NCBI GenBank assembly: GCA_030043575.1
Contig: JASHXK010000506.1
Coordinates: 1-11,477 of the forward strand
Source: Terriglobales bacterium
GTDB taxonomy: Bacteria > Acidobacteriota > Terriglobia > Terriglobales > Acidobacteriaceae
DNA length: 11,477 nt
Direction: 5' to 3'
This document shows positions 1-5,706 of the stretch, one piece after another. Position numbers and translations under genes: made by a program. The notes beneath the pieces were generated by a model that saw only the letters and a list, made by a program, of their open reading frames with translations, was not told the origin of the DNA and did not search any database. Positions within the stretch are counted from its first letter, which is position 1. The number at the start of each line of letters is the position of its first letter.

Positions 1-4
1 ACCA

Positions 5-28
5 GAGTCGGCTTTCAGCCGACGACAC
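5..28. repeat. Interspersed palindromic repeat, copy 1
   Basis: The arm GTCGGCT (7-13) and its perfect complement AGCCGAC (17-23) flank a 3-base centre, followed by GACAC. The same unit, GAGTCGGCTT(T)CAGCCG(A/G)CGACAC, recurs at 220-242 with one base indel and one A/G change. The G of the second copy still allows a G-T wobble pair, so pairing is kept. This resembles a REP-like intergenic palindrome. No mobile-element gene lies nearby in the window. Confidence 0.6.
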
Positions 29-35
29 GTCTGCC

Positions 36-48
36 GTCCCTGCGGGAC
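36..48. repeat. Short palindrome GTCCC-TGC-GGGAC
   Basis: A perfect 5-bp inverted repeat, GTCCC (36-40) and GGGAC (44-48), surrounds a 3-base loop. It lies between repeat copy 1 and the larger palindrome at 70-89. It is probably part of the same composite of short intergenic palindromes; on its own it would be too short to call. Confidence 0.35.
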
Positions 49-69
49 TCGAGATTCTTTCTCACTCTC

Positions 70-89
70 CCCAGCGCTGAAGCGCTGGG
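70..89. repeat. Palindromic repeat CCCAGCGCT-GA-AGCGCTGGG
   Basis: This is a perfect 9-bp inverted repeat with a 2-base centre: CCCAGCGCT at 70-78 and AGCGCTGGG at 81-89, followed by CTAAG. I associate closely similar 'CAGCGCT..AGCGCTG' palindromes with intergenic DNA of acidobacterial genomes; that link is from memory and not shown by the window, which holds only one copy. It does not look like a terminator, because no T-tract follows on either strand. Confidence 0.55.
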
Positions 90-193
90 CTAAGCTCTTT
101 CGCGCCGCCCGCGCTCGTGTTGTCGCCGAAAAACGGAGGCTTCTTCCACCTTGGTTCTCGCAAATCTGGCTCCGACGCAGACACTTCAGTCGT

Positions 194-215
194 GCCGATA
201 GATCGGCTATTTTTG
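194..215 (+). terminator. Possible weak rho-independent terminator
   Basis: GCCGAT (194-199) and ATCGGC (202-207) form a perfect 6-bp inverted repeat, followed by TATTTTT on the plus strand. The 2-base centre means the real hairpin would have at most 5 bp with a 4-base loop. No plus-strand gene ends just upstream in the window, so this could be a terminator for a gene beyond position 1, or another palindrome of the repeat patch. Confidence 0.25.
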
Positions 216-219
216 ACCT

Positions 220-242
220 GAGTCGGCTTCAGCCGGCGACAC
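220..242. repeat. Interspersed palindromic repeat, copy 2
   Basis: This is the second copy of the unit at 5-28, in the same orientation. GTCGGCT (222-228) pairs with AGCCGGC (231-237) using one G-T wobble, and is followed by GACAC. It lies just beyond the 3' end of the minus-strand gene at 253-573. The two copies bracket about 190 bp that contain two other palindromes and no credible gene. Confidence 0.6.
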
Positions 243-252
243 AATTAGCCGC

Positions 253-573
253 TTACGGGTTCTTCGGCTTGACCCGCGCGTAGCGTTCCATCTCGGCGGT
301 CCACTTCAAGAACCGCCCCAGCTCTTTGCGCTCGCGCCACATAAATCCGAAGAACTCCAGGAACCCGATACTCTGCATCTTGATACCGGTATAGGTCTCG
401 ATGCGCCAGCGGAGATACGGGCTACGCCACGGAGCCAAGCGATGGCCGCGTCCCGAGTTCCACATAAAACGCAGAATGTTGCGCATCGGTATAGTCAGTA
501 TATCGGGGCCTGCAATGCGGCCGGATTTTCTTCGAAGATGAGCAAGTGGGAAAAATCGATAGACCAGGCTCAA
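253..573 (-). CDS. Conserved-looking hypothetical protein, Trp/Arg-rich
   Basis: This encodes 106 residues of unknown function. The protein is basic and rich in aromatics, with a dense central segment WNSGRGHRLAPWRSPYLRWR (about 38-57) followed by RIETYTG, then a helical FLEFFGFMWRERKELGRFLKW stretch in the C-terminal third. No signal peptide, transmembrane segment or cysteine motif is visible. The composition and clustered W, R and Y look like real coding sequence, and I have an impression of similar small acidobacterial proteins, but I cannot name a family. The start used is TTG at 571-573, with no Shine-Dalgarno sequence; the frame stays open further upstream, and an internal ATG would give about 77 residues starting MRNIL. 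The gene is divergent from the glycosylase gene starting at 651, so the two probably share the interval 574-650. Confidence 0.6.
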   Translation of the reverse strand: MSLVYRFFPLAHLRRKSGRIAGPDILTIPMRNILRFMWNSGRGHRLAPWRSPYLRWRIETYTGIKMQSIGFLEFFGFMWRERKELGRFLKWTAEMERYARVKPKNP

Positions 574-650
574 TAGGGCGGGTTGTGCTCGATGAGCACA
601 GGGTCTAATTTCGGCGATCGGCAGAGGCTCCGGCCTGAACCCCTCGGCTG

Positions 651-1418
651 ATGAAATCGACGCGCCAAATCGCCCCGGAAGCGATGGTTCGCGCCATCTA
701 TCGCAGACTGGCGCGTTCGTGGGGGCCGCAGCACTGGTGGCCGGCCGAGACGCCGTTTGAGGTCATCGTCGGCGCCATCCTCGGGCAGAACACCTCGTGG
801 ACCAATGTCGAACGAGCCCTGCATAGCCTGCGCTCGGCCGATTCTCTCCATATCGGTGCGATCCGTGTCCTGCCGATCGCGCAGCTGGAACAGCTGGTTC
901 GTTCTTCCGGCTACTACCGGCAAAAAGCGCAGCGGCTGAAGAGCTTCGTTAACTTCGTCGACGAGCGCTACGGCGGATCGCTGGAGCGCATGTTTGCTAC
1001 TCCTACGCATCAGCTGCGCCATCAGCTGCTGTCGCTCAAGGGCATAGGACATGAAACGGCCGATGCCATTCTTCTTTACGCTGGGAATCACGAGATCTTC
1101 GTCGTCGATGCTTATGCGCGCCGGATTCTCGAGCGCCACGCGGCCATCGACAACTCAGCAAAATACGACGATGTCCGCGACCTTGTGGAACGAGCACTCC
1201 GCCGGCAGATTCCCGGGCAACCAACTGCAACGGTGCTTCCGGCGAAACTGACCGTCCATCAGCCTTCCGTGATGAGCGCCGCGAGCCGCACTCCCACCGC
1301 TCAGGTCTGCAACGAAATGCACGGCCTCTTGGTTCAGATCGGCAAGCATTATTGCCACAAGCAAGAGCCAGACTGTGAGCAGTGCCCGTTGCAGAGCCTG
1401 CTACCCGACCGCGTCTGA
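651..1418 (+). CDS. Endonuclease III-related DNA glycosylase (HhH-GPD, MagIII/COG2231-like)
   Basis: A 255-residue base-excision-repair glycosylase of the helix-hairpin-helix GPD superfamily. PFEVIVGAILGQNTSWTNVE (35-54) and SSGYYRQKAQRL (85-96) match the branch containing Helicobacter 3-methyladenine glycosylase MagIII. The hairpin LLSLKGIGHETADAIL spans about 126-141, and VVDAYARR holds the expected catalytic Asp153. The Lys that gives endonuclease III its lyase activity is Glu135 here, so a monofunctional glycosylase acting on alkylated purines is inferred. The C-terminus has C235-x6-C242-x2-C245 of the iron-sulfur loop, but the fourth Cys position is Leu251. A stretch of about 30 residues (187-216), Pro/Thr/Ser/Ala-rich, looks like a lineage-specific insert. 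ATG 651 lacks a clear Shine-Dalgarno; ATG 684, behind GGAAG, is an alternative. The substrate is not provable from sequence. Confidence 0.85.
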   Translation: MKSTRQIAPEAMVRAIYRRLARSWGPQHWWPAETPFEVIVGAILGQNTSWTNVERALHSLRSADSLHIGAIRVLPIAQLEQLVRSSGYYRQKAQRLKSFVNFVDERYGGSLERMFATPTHQLRHQLLSLKGIGHETADAILLYAGNHEIFVVDAYARRILERHAAIDNSAKYDDVRDLVERALRRQIPGQPTATVLPAKLTVHQPSVMSAASRTPTAQVCNEMHGLLVQIGKHYCHKQEPDCEQCPLQSLLPDRV

Positions 1419-1520
1419 CCTCTTTCTAACACCAAGGTTGCAGAGGATCACAGCGGAATTGTGCGATACGTCACAGCCCCAGGGGTTGAGCGGTTGTTAT
1501 TCATTGAATTGTAACCAAGA

Positions 1521-1543
1521 ACCGCGCGCCGCTCCCGCGCGGT
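1521..1543. repeat. GC-rich hairpin, possible terminator without T-tract
   Basis: ACCGCGCG (1521-1528) and CGCGCGGT (1536-1543) form a perfect 8-bp stem with a 7-base loop, about 100 bp after the glycosylase stop codon. No T-run follows on either strand, so it does not meet the usual criteria for an intrinsic terminator. It could be an RNA 3'-end stabiliser or a structured part of the kinase leader. Confidence 0.4.
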
Positions 1544-1585
1544 ACGAACGTTGTCCGATGCAGTACTGACTGTGAAGGTCCTGCA

Positions 1586-1630
1586 CGACAATTGCGTGGT
1601 CGTACTTTATTCCCAAGACGCAATTCGTCG
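1586..1630. repeat. Long inverted repeat upstream of histidine kinase
   Basis: CGACAATTGCGT (1586-1597) and ACGCAATTCGTCG (1618-1630) are complementary over 12 pairs with one unpaired base (C1626) and a 20-base loop. Arms this long are unlikely by chance in a short intergenic stretch. It lies 108 bp before the kinase start and could be a regulator-binding site or a leader-RNA hairpin. No T-tract follows. Confidence 0.45.
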
Positions 1631-1737
1631 GCTTGTAAGGTGTGAAATACCCGCCTGTGGAGATCTATGGTCGCCATCGCGACGGACTCCACTCGCGGTT
1701 GAAGTCTTCCGCAGCTGCAAGAGTCCTGTGGGAGTGA

Positions 1738-3795
1738 TTGCGCGGATCTGGCCGGATGTTACTGTTACTCATCAGCGCGCTGACGGTTGCGGGCGGAAGC
1801 GTTCTCTTGCTGCTGCAGAACTCGGCTCGCCATCGCCAGGAATCATCTCGTTTGCGAGCCCAACTCGCCCATGCTGCGCGTGTTGCTGGTGACGCCGAGC
1901 AGCGTCACGAACTGATGTTCTCCGCCAATCCCTACCCGATGTGGGTCTACGATTGCGAGACGCTGCGCATTGTCAGAGTCAACGACGCCGCCAGCAAAGC
2001 CTACGGCTACTCGCGCGAAGAGTTCCTGAACATGACTGTGGTTGAGATTCGTCCCCCCGAGGACGCCGCCAGGTTCCTGCAGTCGGTCAGCCGGCGGCAT
2101 GATGGCTTCAACAGCTCCGGAGTGTGGCGGCATCGTCGCAAGGACGGCTCCATCATCTTCGTCGAAATCATGGCCTTCGAGTTCGAGCATCAGGGCCGCC
2201 GCGAAGAGTTGATTCTTGCCATTAACGTCACCGAGCGCTCCCGCATTGAGCAAGCGCTAGGCGAGTCGGAAGCATCGCTGAAGTCGCTGGTGGAGAGCGC
2301 CCCATTCGGGATCAGCCAATCGTCCATCGCAGGCAATCATTTCAAGACTCTGAATGCGGCTCTGCGAGGAATCCTGGGTGGCTATAGCCTGGAGGAAGCA
2401 CTGCAACTCGAGATCGCACAGCAGGTGTACGCTGACCCCAAAGATCGGGATCGGCTGACGGAGGTCCTGTTACGCAACAGGAGGATTGAGGGATGGGAAG
2501 TCAGCTTGCGCAGGCGCGACGACACTACCGTGCCCGTGCGCATTACCGGCTCGCTCGTCAAGGGCGACAGCGACGAAGAGTTCTTCCAGGCTTATGTCGA
2601 GGACATGACGCAGCAGAGCTCGCTGGAGCGGCAAGTCCGGCAGGTGCAGAAGCTGGAGGCAGTGGGTCGCCTGGCCGGCGGCATGGCCCACGACTTCAAC
2701 AACATTCTGGTGGTGATCAAGCTGTCAACCGAGCTGATGCTGGACCAGACCACCCCCGATAGTCCTTTCAGCAAGCCGTTGCTGCAGATTTCTAACGCTG
2801 CCGATCGCGCCGCCACGCTCACCCGGCAGATGCTGGCCTTCGGTCGCCAGCAGATGATGCAGCCCCGCATCCTCAATGTGAACACCGTGGTCGGCGAAAC
2901 TACGCAGATGCTGCGCCGCGTGATTGGCGAAGATATCCAGCTAGTCACCCGTCTGACTGACCAGGTAGAGAACTCCCGCCTGGACCCCGATCAGCTCACG
3001 CAGGTGATTCTGAATCTGGCCGTCAATGCCCGCGATGCCATGCCCAACGGCGGCATTCTGCACCTGGAAACCGCTATGGCCGATCTGGATGAGGCCTATA
3101 CCAGGGATCACCCGCCCGTGCAGCCAGGTCGCTATGTCATGCTCGCCGTGAGCGACACCGGCACCGGTATCGACAAGTCGATTCTCCCTCGTATTTTCGA
3201 TCCCTTCTTCACCACCAAGGAGATGGGCAAGGGTACTGGCCTCGGATTATCGATTGTCTACGGCATCGTGAAGCAAAGCGGCGGCTATGTTTGGGTATAC
3301 AGTGAGCCGGGACACGGAACCACCTTCAAGCTCTATTTCCCGGCGACCACCAGCCAAGCCGAGCGTCCTCTGTTGCGCAGCGATAGTCTGGCACGCCCTG
3401 CGGGACAGACCCTGTTGCTGGTGGAAGACGACGCCGCCATCCGCAGCAATATGCGCGAGTGCCTGGAGCAGATGGGCTATCGCCTCTTAGAGGCAGACAG
3501 CGGGACGGTCGCCTTGCAGGTTTGCGCTGAACATCAGGGAAGAATCGACCTCGTGTTGATCGATCTGGTGATGGCAGGTAAGGGAGGGCATGAGCTGGCG
3601 CAAGATCTGACCCAGCTTTATCCGGCGATGCGTGTGCTCTTTATGTCCGGCTATTCGGAGGACAGCGCAGCCCGGCGAGATATCTTGCTGCGGGGAAGCC
3701 CGTTTCTGCAGAAGCCCTTCAGCGTTGCCGACCTGGCCAAAGCGGTGCAGAATGCCTTGGCGACCGATTTGACTGCAATTTCACCTCGCGTCTGA
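1738..3795 (+). CDS. Hybrid sensor histidine kinase (TM - PAS - PAS - HisKA - HATPase - REC)
   Basis: A 685-residue membrane-anchored hybrid kinase. One hydrophobic segment (about 7-27) precedes a short coiled stretch, PAS domains at about 52-170 and 178-295, and a HisKA domain whose H-box AGGMAHDFNNIL carries the phospho-acceptor His318. The ATPase has an N-box around NLAVNARDAM (426-435), DTGTG (473-477), the F-box IFDPFFTTK (487-495) and GKGTGLGLS (498-505). The C-terminal receiver (about 557-675) has acidic Glu563/Asp564, acceptor Asp609, Ser637 and Lys659. The HDFNN H-box places it with NtrB-type orphan kinases. There is almost no periplasmic region, so the PAS domains probably sense a cytoplasmic cue. 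A TGA at 1735-1737 limits the start to TTG 1738 (GGGAG at 1730-1734) or ATG 1756. No cognate output regulator is adjacent, so its target is unknown. Confidence 0.93.
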   Translation: MRGSGRMLLLLISALTVAGGSVLLLLQNSARHRQESSRLRAQLAHAARVAGDAEQRHELMFSANPYPMWVYDCETLRIVRVNDAASKAYGYSREEFLNMTVVEIRPPEDAARFLQSVSRRHDGFNSSGVWRHRRKDGSIIFVEIMAFEFEHQGRREELILAINVTERSRIEQALGESEASLKSLVESAPFGISQSSIAGNHFKTLNAALRGILGGYSLEEALQLEIAQQVYADPKDRDRLTEVLLRNRRIEGWEVSLRRRDDTTVPVRITGSLVKGDSDEEFFQAYVEDMTQQSSLERQVRQVQKLEAVGRLAGGMAHDFNNILVVIKLSTELMLDQTTPDSPFSKPLLQISNAADRAATLTRQMLAFGRQQMMQPRILNVNTVVGETTQMLRRVIGEDIQLVTRLTDQVENSRLDPDQLTQVILNLAVNARDAMPNGGILHLETAMADLDEAYTRDHPPVQPGRYVMLAVSDTGTGIDKSILPRIFDPFFTTKEMGKGTGLGLSIVYGIVKQSGGYVWVYSEPGHGTTFKLYFPATTSQAERPLLRSDSLARPAGQTLLLVEDDAAIRSNMRECLEQMGYRLLEADSGTVALQVCAEHQGRIDLVLIDLVMAGKGGHELAQDLTQLYPAMRVLFMSGYSEDSAARRDILLRGSPFLQKPFSVADLAKAVQNALATDLTAISPRV

Positions 3796-3845
3796 GTCGT
3801 GGCACGGACCAACCTCCAGTCGAATCGCCGGTCCCCGAACCATTG
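3796..3845. other. Convergent intergenic gap with a weak hairpin
   Basis: This 50-bp gap separates two tail-to-tail genes. GGACC (3806-3810) and GGTCC (3830-3834) could pair across a 19-base loop, but there is no T-tract on either strand. No convincing terminator is visible, so the two transcripts may overlap. Confidence 0.25.
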
Positions 3846-5357
3846 TCATGGTGTCCCTCCGCCCGAGGTGGGTTGCGGTTGCGATCGGCAGTAGCAATTC
3901 CTGTAGGTATCAGGATCGAGTCCTTCAATCGCGCAAGCGAAGCCCAGCAGAGCGTTCGCCGGTAAATGGATTGCCGAGCTGGAGACGTCGTACAGCCTCA
4001 GCCATTCGTCCCCAGTGGACGGCTGAGAGCGGACCTGGCTGTACAGCTTGGCCAGACTGGCTCCATCCACCCTGGGTAGCCTCCACTGCTCGGAGAATCT
4101 GTATTCGAGCGTCCACTCTCCCGGGGTTGTGCTGCTGGCGAAAAGAAGATTCGTGAGGTAGTAAACGCTGTTGTCGACGAGCGAGCCATCTTTCGCGAAG
4201 CTCACCAGGCGAAACGAGGGATTCTGATTGTAGACGGGAGAGATCGCCGGGCTGACGAGGACAAACTGCGGATCTTTCGCAGAAGGATTGATGACTCTGA
4301 ACTCGTCGCTGTGGGTATGTCCGGCGAAACTGGCGGCGATGACGTCCTGATACTTTACCAGTAGCTTATCGAACTCCGCCGTCCATTTCGGCACCCACAT
4401 GGGTACGATCGCAGAAGTGCAAAGCCCCTCGTCGCTCGCATTAGGTTTGCCCTTCGACAGCGCCTGGTACTTGTGGATGGTCGTGTAACTGTCGATCCCC
4501 GGCGGAATATGGAACATCAGCCACACTTTCTCGTGCGCCTGCCGAGCGCTGACCAGACGCGATTCCAGCCATGTGAGCAGGGCAGCCGGGGCGGATGAGG
4601 GTACTGTGGCGCAGCCCTCATTGAAGTTCGTAGGGCGATAGATCTCCGACAAGAAAACTGTGTTCAGAGAAATGATGCGGGCCCTGTGGATCGCGGGATT
4701 GGGAGTATCGTAGCTGCCCAGCGCCTCCCAGGAACCGAGGAAGCTATTGTCCGCATGTGCCAGCGTGCGCGCCAGGTCGGCGGTATCGTGAAGAAATGGC
4801 CCGCCGGGGAAGATGCTGTAGTTTCCGCATTCGTCGTCATTATTGCCCGGCGTTACGAAGATCGGCGTCTCCGGATATCGCTTGCGAAACTCGAGTGCCA
4901 GAAACTCTATCGTCTTGCGCACAAACCTTCGATAATCGTCCCGGTCGTTGTTCTTCGTAATCTCCTGAAACGTCGATGGGAAGTGGTGCGCCAGCATGTC
5001 CCCATTGCTCATGATGAACGCGGGATGAGGCATGGTGGCGCGCATGGCATCCAGCGAGGATTGCAGCAGCCACCAGTTCGTGTCTTCCCCGTACTGGCTG
5101 AAGGCTGTTCTTTTCGATTGCTCGAGAATGGTTTCCCATTGCGCCGGCTGGCTGGCGGCCAGCTTGGCCACCAGGCTGGCATCTGCCATGGGATTGAAGT
5201 GGATGTCGGAAACGATCAGGAAGGTATTTTGCGAACGCGCCTGGCGACTATCCGCGGCAAGCTCACAAGCGCAGCCCAGAGCAAGAAGCAAAAACACGTT
5301 GAACCGCACCAAGTCGATCCAGACGCATTTTCTTGCCTTACATTGAAAATTGTTCAT
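3846..5357 (-). CDS. Secreted acid sphingomyelinase-like metallophosphoesterase
   Basis: A 503-residue exported calcineurin-type phosphoesterase. A hydrophobic segment (about 17-35) is a likely signal peptide; the Cys in LALGC does not fit a good lipobox. Di-metal motifs occur in order: SDIHFNP with Asp51 and His53, NGD with Asp120, GNND with Asn172, MFHIPPG with His283, and GHTHSDEF with His347 and His349. HIPPG plus GHTH-x-DEF is characteristic of the acid sphingomyelinase/SMPDL3 branch, so a periplasmic or extracellular phosphodiesterase on lipid head groups or nucleotides is inferred; the substrate cannot be read from sequence. The usual GNHD motif is GNND here, so the catalytic-site His is Asn173. 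The C-terminus has an ASM-like tail ending YRNCYC with paired Cys. ATG 5355-5357 has no Shine-Dalgarno. The gene is divergent from the thr operon, about 160 bp from its promoter. Confidence 0.85.
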   Translation of the reverse strand: MNNFQCKARKCVWIDLVRFNVFLLLALGCACELAADSRQARSQNTFLIVSDIHFNPMADASLVAKLAASQPAQWETILEQSKRTAFSQYGEDTNWWLLQSSLDAMRATMPHPAFIMSNGDMLAHHFPSTFQEITKNNDRDDYRRFVRKTIEFLALEFRKRYPETPIFVTPGNNDDECGNYSIFPGGPFLHDTADLARTLAHADNSFLGSWEALGSYDTPNPAIHRARIISLNTVFLSEIYRPTNFNEGCATVPSSAPAALLTWLESRLVSARQAHEKVWLMFHIPPGIDSYTTIHKYQALSKGKPNASDEGLCTSAIVPMWVPKWTAEFDKLLVKYQDVIAASFAGHTHSDEFRVINPSAKDPQFVLVSPAISPVYNQNPSFRLVSFAKDGSLVDNSVYYLTNLLFASSTTPGEWTLEYRFSEQWRLPRVDGASLAKLYSQVRSQPSTGDEWLRLYDVSSSAIHLPANALLGFACAIEGLDPDTYRNCYCRSQPQPTSGGGTP

Positions 5358-5515
5358 CGCGCGTTAACGTGTTCGTGCCAAAAGTAATTTCATCCCCACA
5401 TCGGCCCTTGCCCGCAATTGATCCTAACGATGGTAACTGATCCAGCCAAAGCGCTCGCTCGATCCGCCAGTCGCGATTGCAGTTCGCAAGTCTCAAGCTC
5501 AGTTGAAGAATCTTT

Positions 5516-5545
5516 TTGACGAACCGCTCCGGCTTGAGGTACAGT
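5516..5545 (+). promoter_or_regulatory. Sigma70-type promoter of the threonine operon
   Basis: TTGACG (5516-5521) matches the -35 consensus at five of six positions. After an 18-bp spacer comes TACAGT (5540-5545), matching the -10 at four of six, preceded by an AT-rich run (GAAGAATCTTTT). Transcription would start at about 5551-5556, placing the whole leader ORF and terminator at the head of the transcript. It is the best promoter match I see in the 396-bp gap between the phosphoesterase and aspartate kinase genes. Confidence 0.65.
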
Positions 5546-5585
5546 AACCCATCCTATGTCAGTTTTCCGGCCCATCTCTGGCGTG

Positions 5586-5669
5586 ATGAACACAACAACA
5601 CGCACACGTGTGCTCACAAGCACACGCATCTCCATTACGGGCGGGAGACGGATCGGCAATAGTTCCTAG
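5586..5669 (+). CDS. thrL: Threonine-rich leader peptide of the thr operon attenuator
   Basis: A 27-codon ORF beginning MNTTTRTRVLTSTRISIT and ending in TAG. It has seven Thr codons: ACA at 5592, 5595, 5598, 5604, 5616 and 5622, and ACG at 5637. Three Ile codons follow or interleave. Its role would be to report charged threonyl-tRNA levels by ribosome stalling, as enterobacterial thrL does; the peptide itself need have no function. Support comes from position (after a promoter, before a strong terminator, just ahead of threonine genes), composition and the competing RNA structures. ACA is rare in the operon, which should make stalling more sensitive. The start is uncertain: ATG 5586 lacks a good Shine-Dalgarno, and an in-frame ATG at 5556, almost at the predicted transcription start, would give a 37-residue version with the same Thr cluster. 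The symbol is by analogy, not homology. Confidence 0.75.
   Translation: MNTTTRTRVLTSTRISITGGRRIGNSS
5607..5626 (+). promoter_or_regulatory. Leader hairpin within the Thr codon cluster (candidate pause hairpin)
   Basis: CGTGTGC (5607-5613) and GCACACG (5620-5626) form a perfect 7-bp stem around a 6-base loop. It falls inside the leader ORF, among the Thr codons. In known attenuators an early hairpin pauses RNA polymerase until the leader ribosome catches up, and this one is in the right place. A ribosome reading the Thr codons would melt it. A second register, GCACACG at 5602-5608, overlaps the left arm and could compete. Confidence 0.5.
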
Positions 5670-5706
5670 CTAATCTCCAGTAAGGATCACTCGAACCCAC
5701 CGCCCG
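5638..5706 (+). promoter_or_regulatory. Predicted antiterminator pairing of the thr attenuator
   Basis: CGGGCGG (5638-5644), inside the last part of the leader ORF, is perfectly complementary to CCGCCCG (5700-5706). After one mismatch, TT (5635-5636) can add two pairs with AA (5708-5709). The downstream strand contains the inner bases of the terminator's left arm (CC and GCC, 5700-5704), so this helix and the terminator exclude each other. A ribosome stalled on the Thr cluster (5592-5624) would leave both strands free. One at the TAG (5667-5669) would sit between them and block the pairing. Confidence 0.65.

Larger units (their letters stand above)
1419..1737. other. Non-coding interval upstream of the histidine kinase gene
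   Basis: This is 319 bp without a credible gene. It contains the hairpin at 1521-1543 and the inverted repeat at 1586-1630, listed separately. The best promoter-like pair I see is TTGAGC (1486-1491) and TGTAAC (1510-1515) with 18 bp between, a weak match. A 113-codon frame starting at 1551 overlaps the kinase gene in another frame and has no protein-like character. The interval presumably carries the kinase gene's promoter and 5' leader. Confidence 0.5.

Noticed and set aside
62..244. 60-codon minus-strand frame at the left edge
   Set aside because: It spans most of the palindromic patch, its composition reflects the repeat units, and it has no ribosome-binding site or family resemblance.
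570..1139. 189-codon minus-strand frame opposite the glycosylase
   Set aside because: It lies wholly over a gene with clear catalytic motifs on the other strand; the long frame is a by-product of GC-rich codon use.
651..1418. MutY-type adenine glycosylase
   Set aside because: There is no C-terminal NUDIX-like domain, and the motifs FEVIVGAILGQNT and GYYRQKAQRL fit the MagIII/COG2231 branch instead.
1551..1892. 113-codon plus-strand frame before and over the kinase start
   Set aside because: It crosses an inverted repeat and overlaps the kinase gene in another frame. No protein motif is visible and it ends in a Cys/Pro-rich chance sequence.
4686..5387. 233-codon plus-strand frame opposite the phosphoesterase
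   Set aside because: It is antisense to a gene with all metal-binding motifs in order; no motif of its own.
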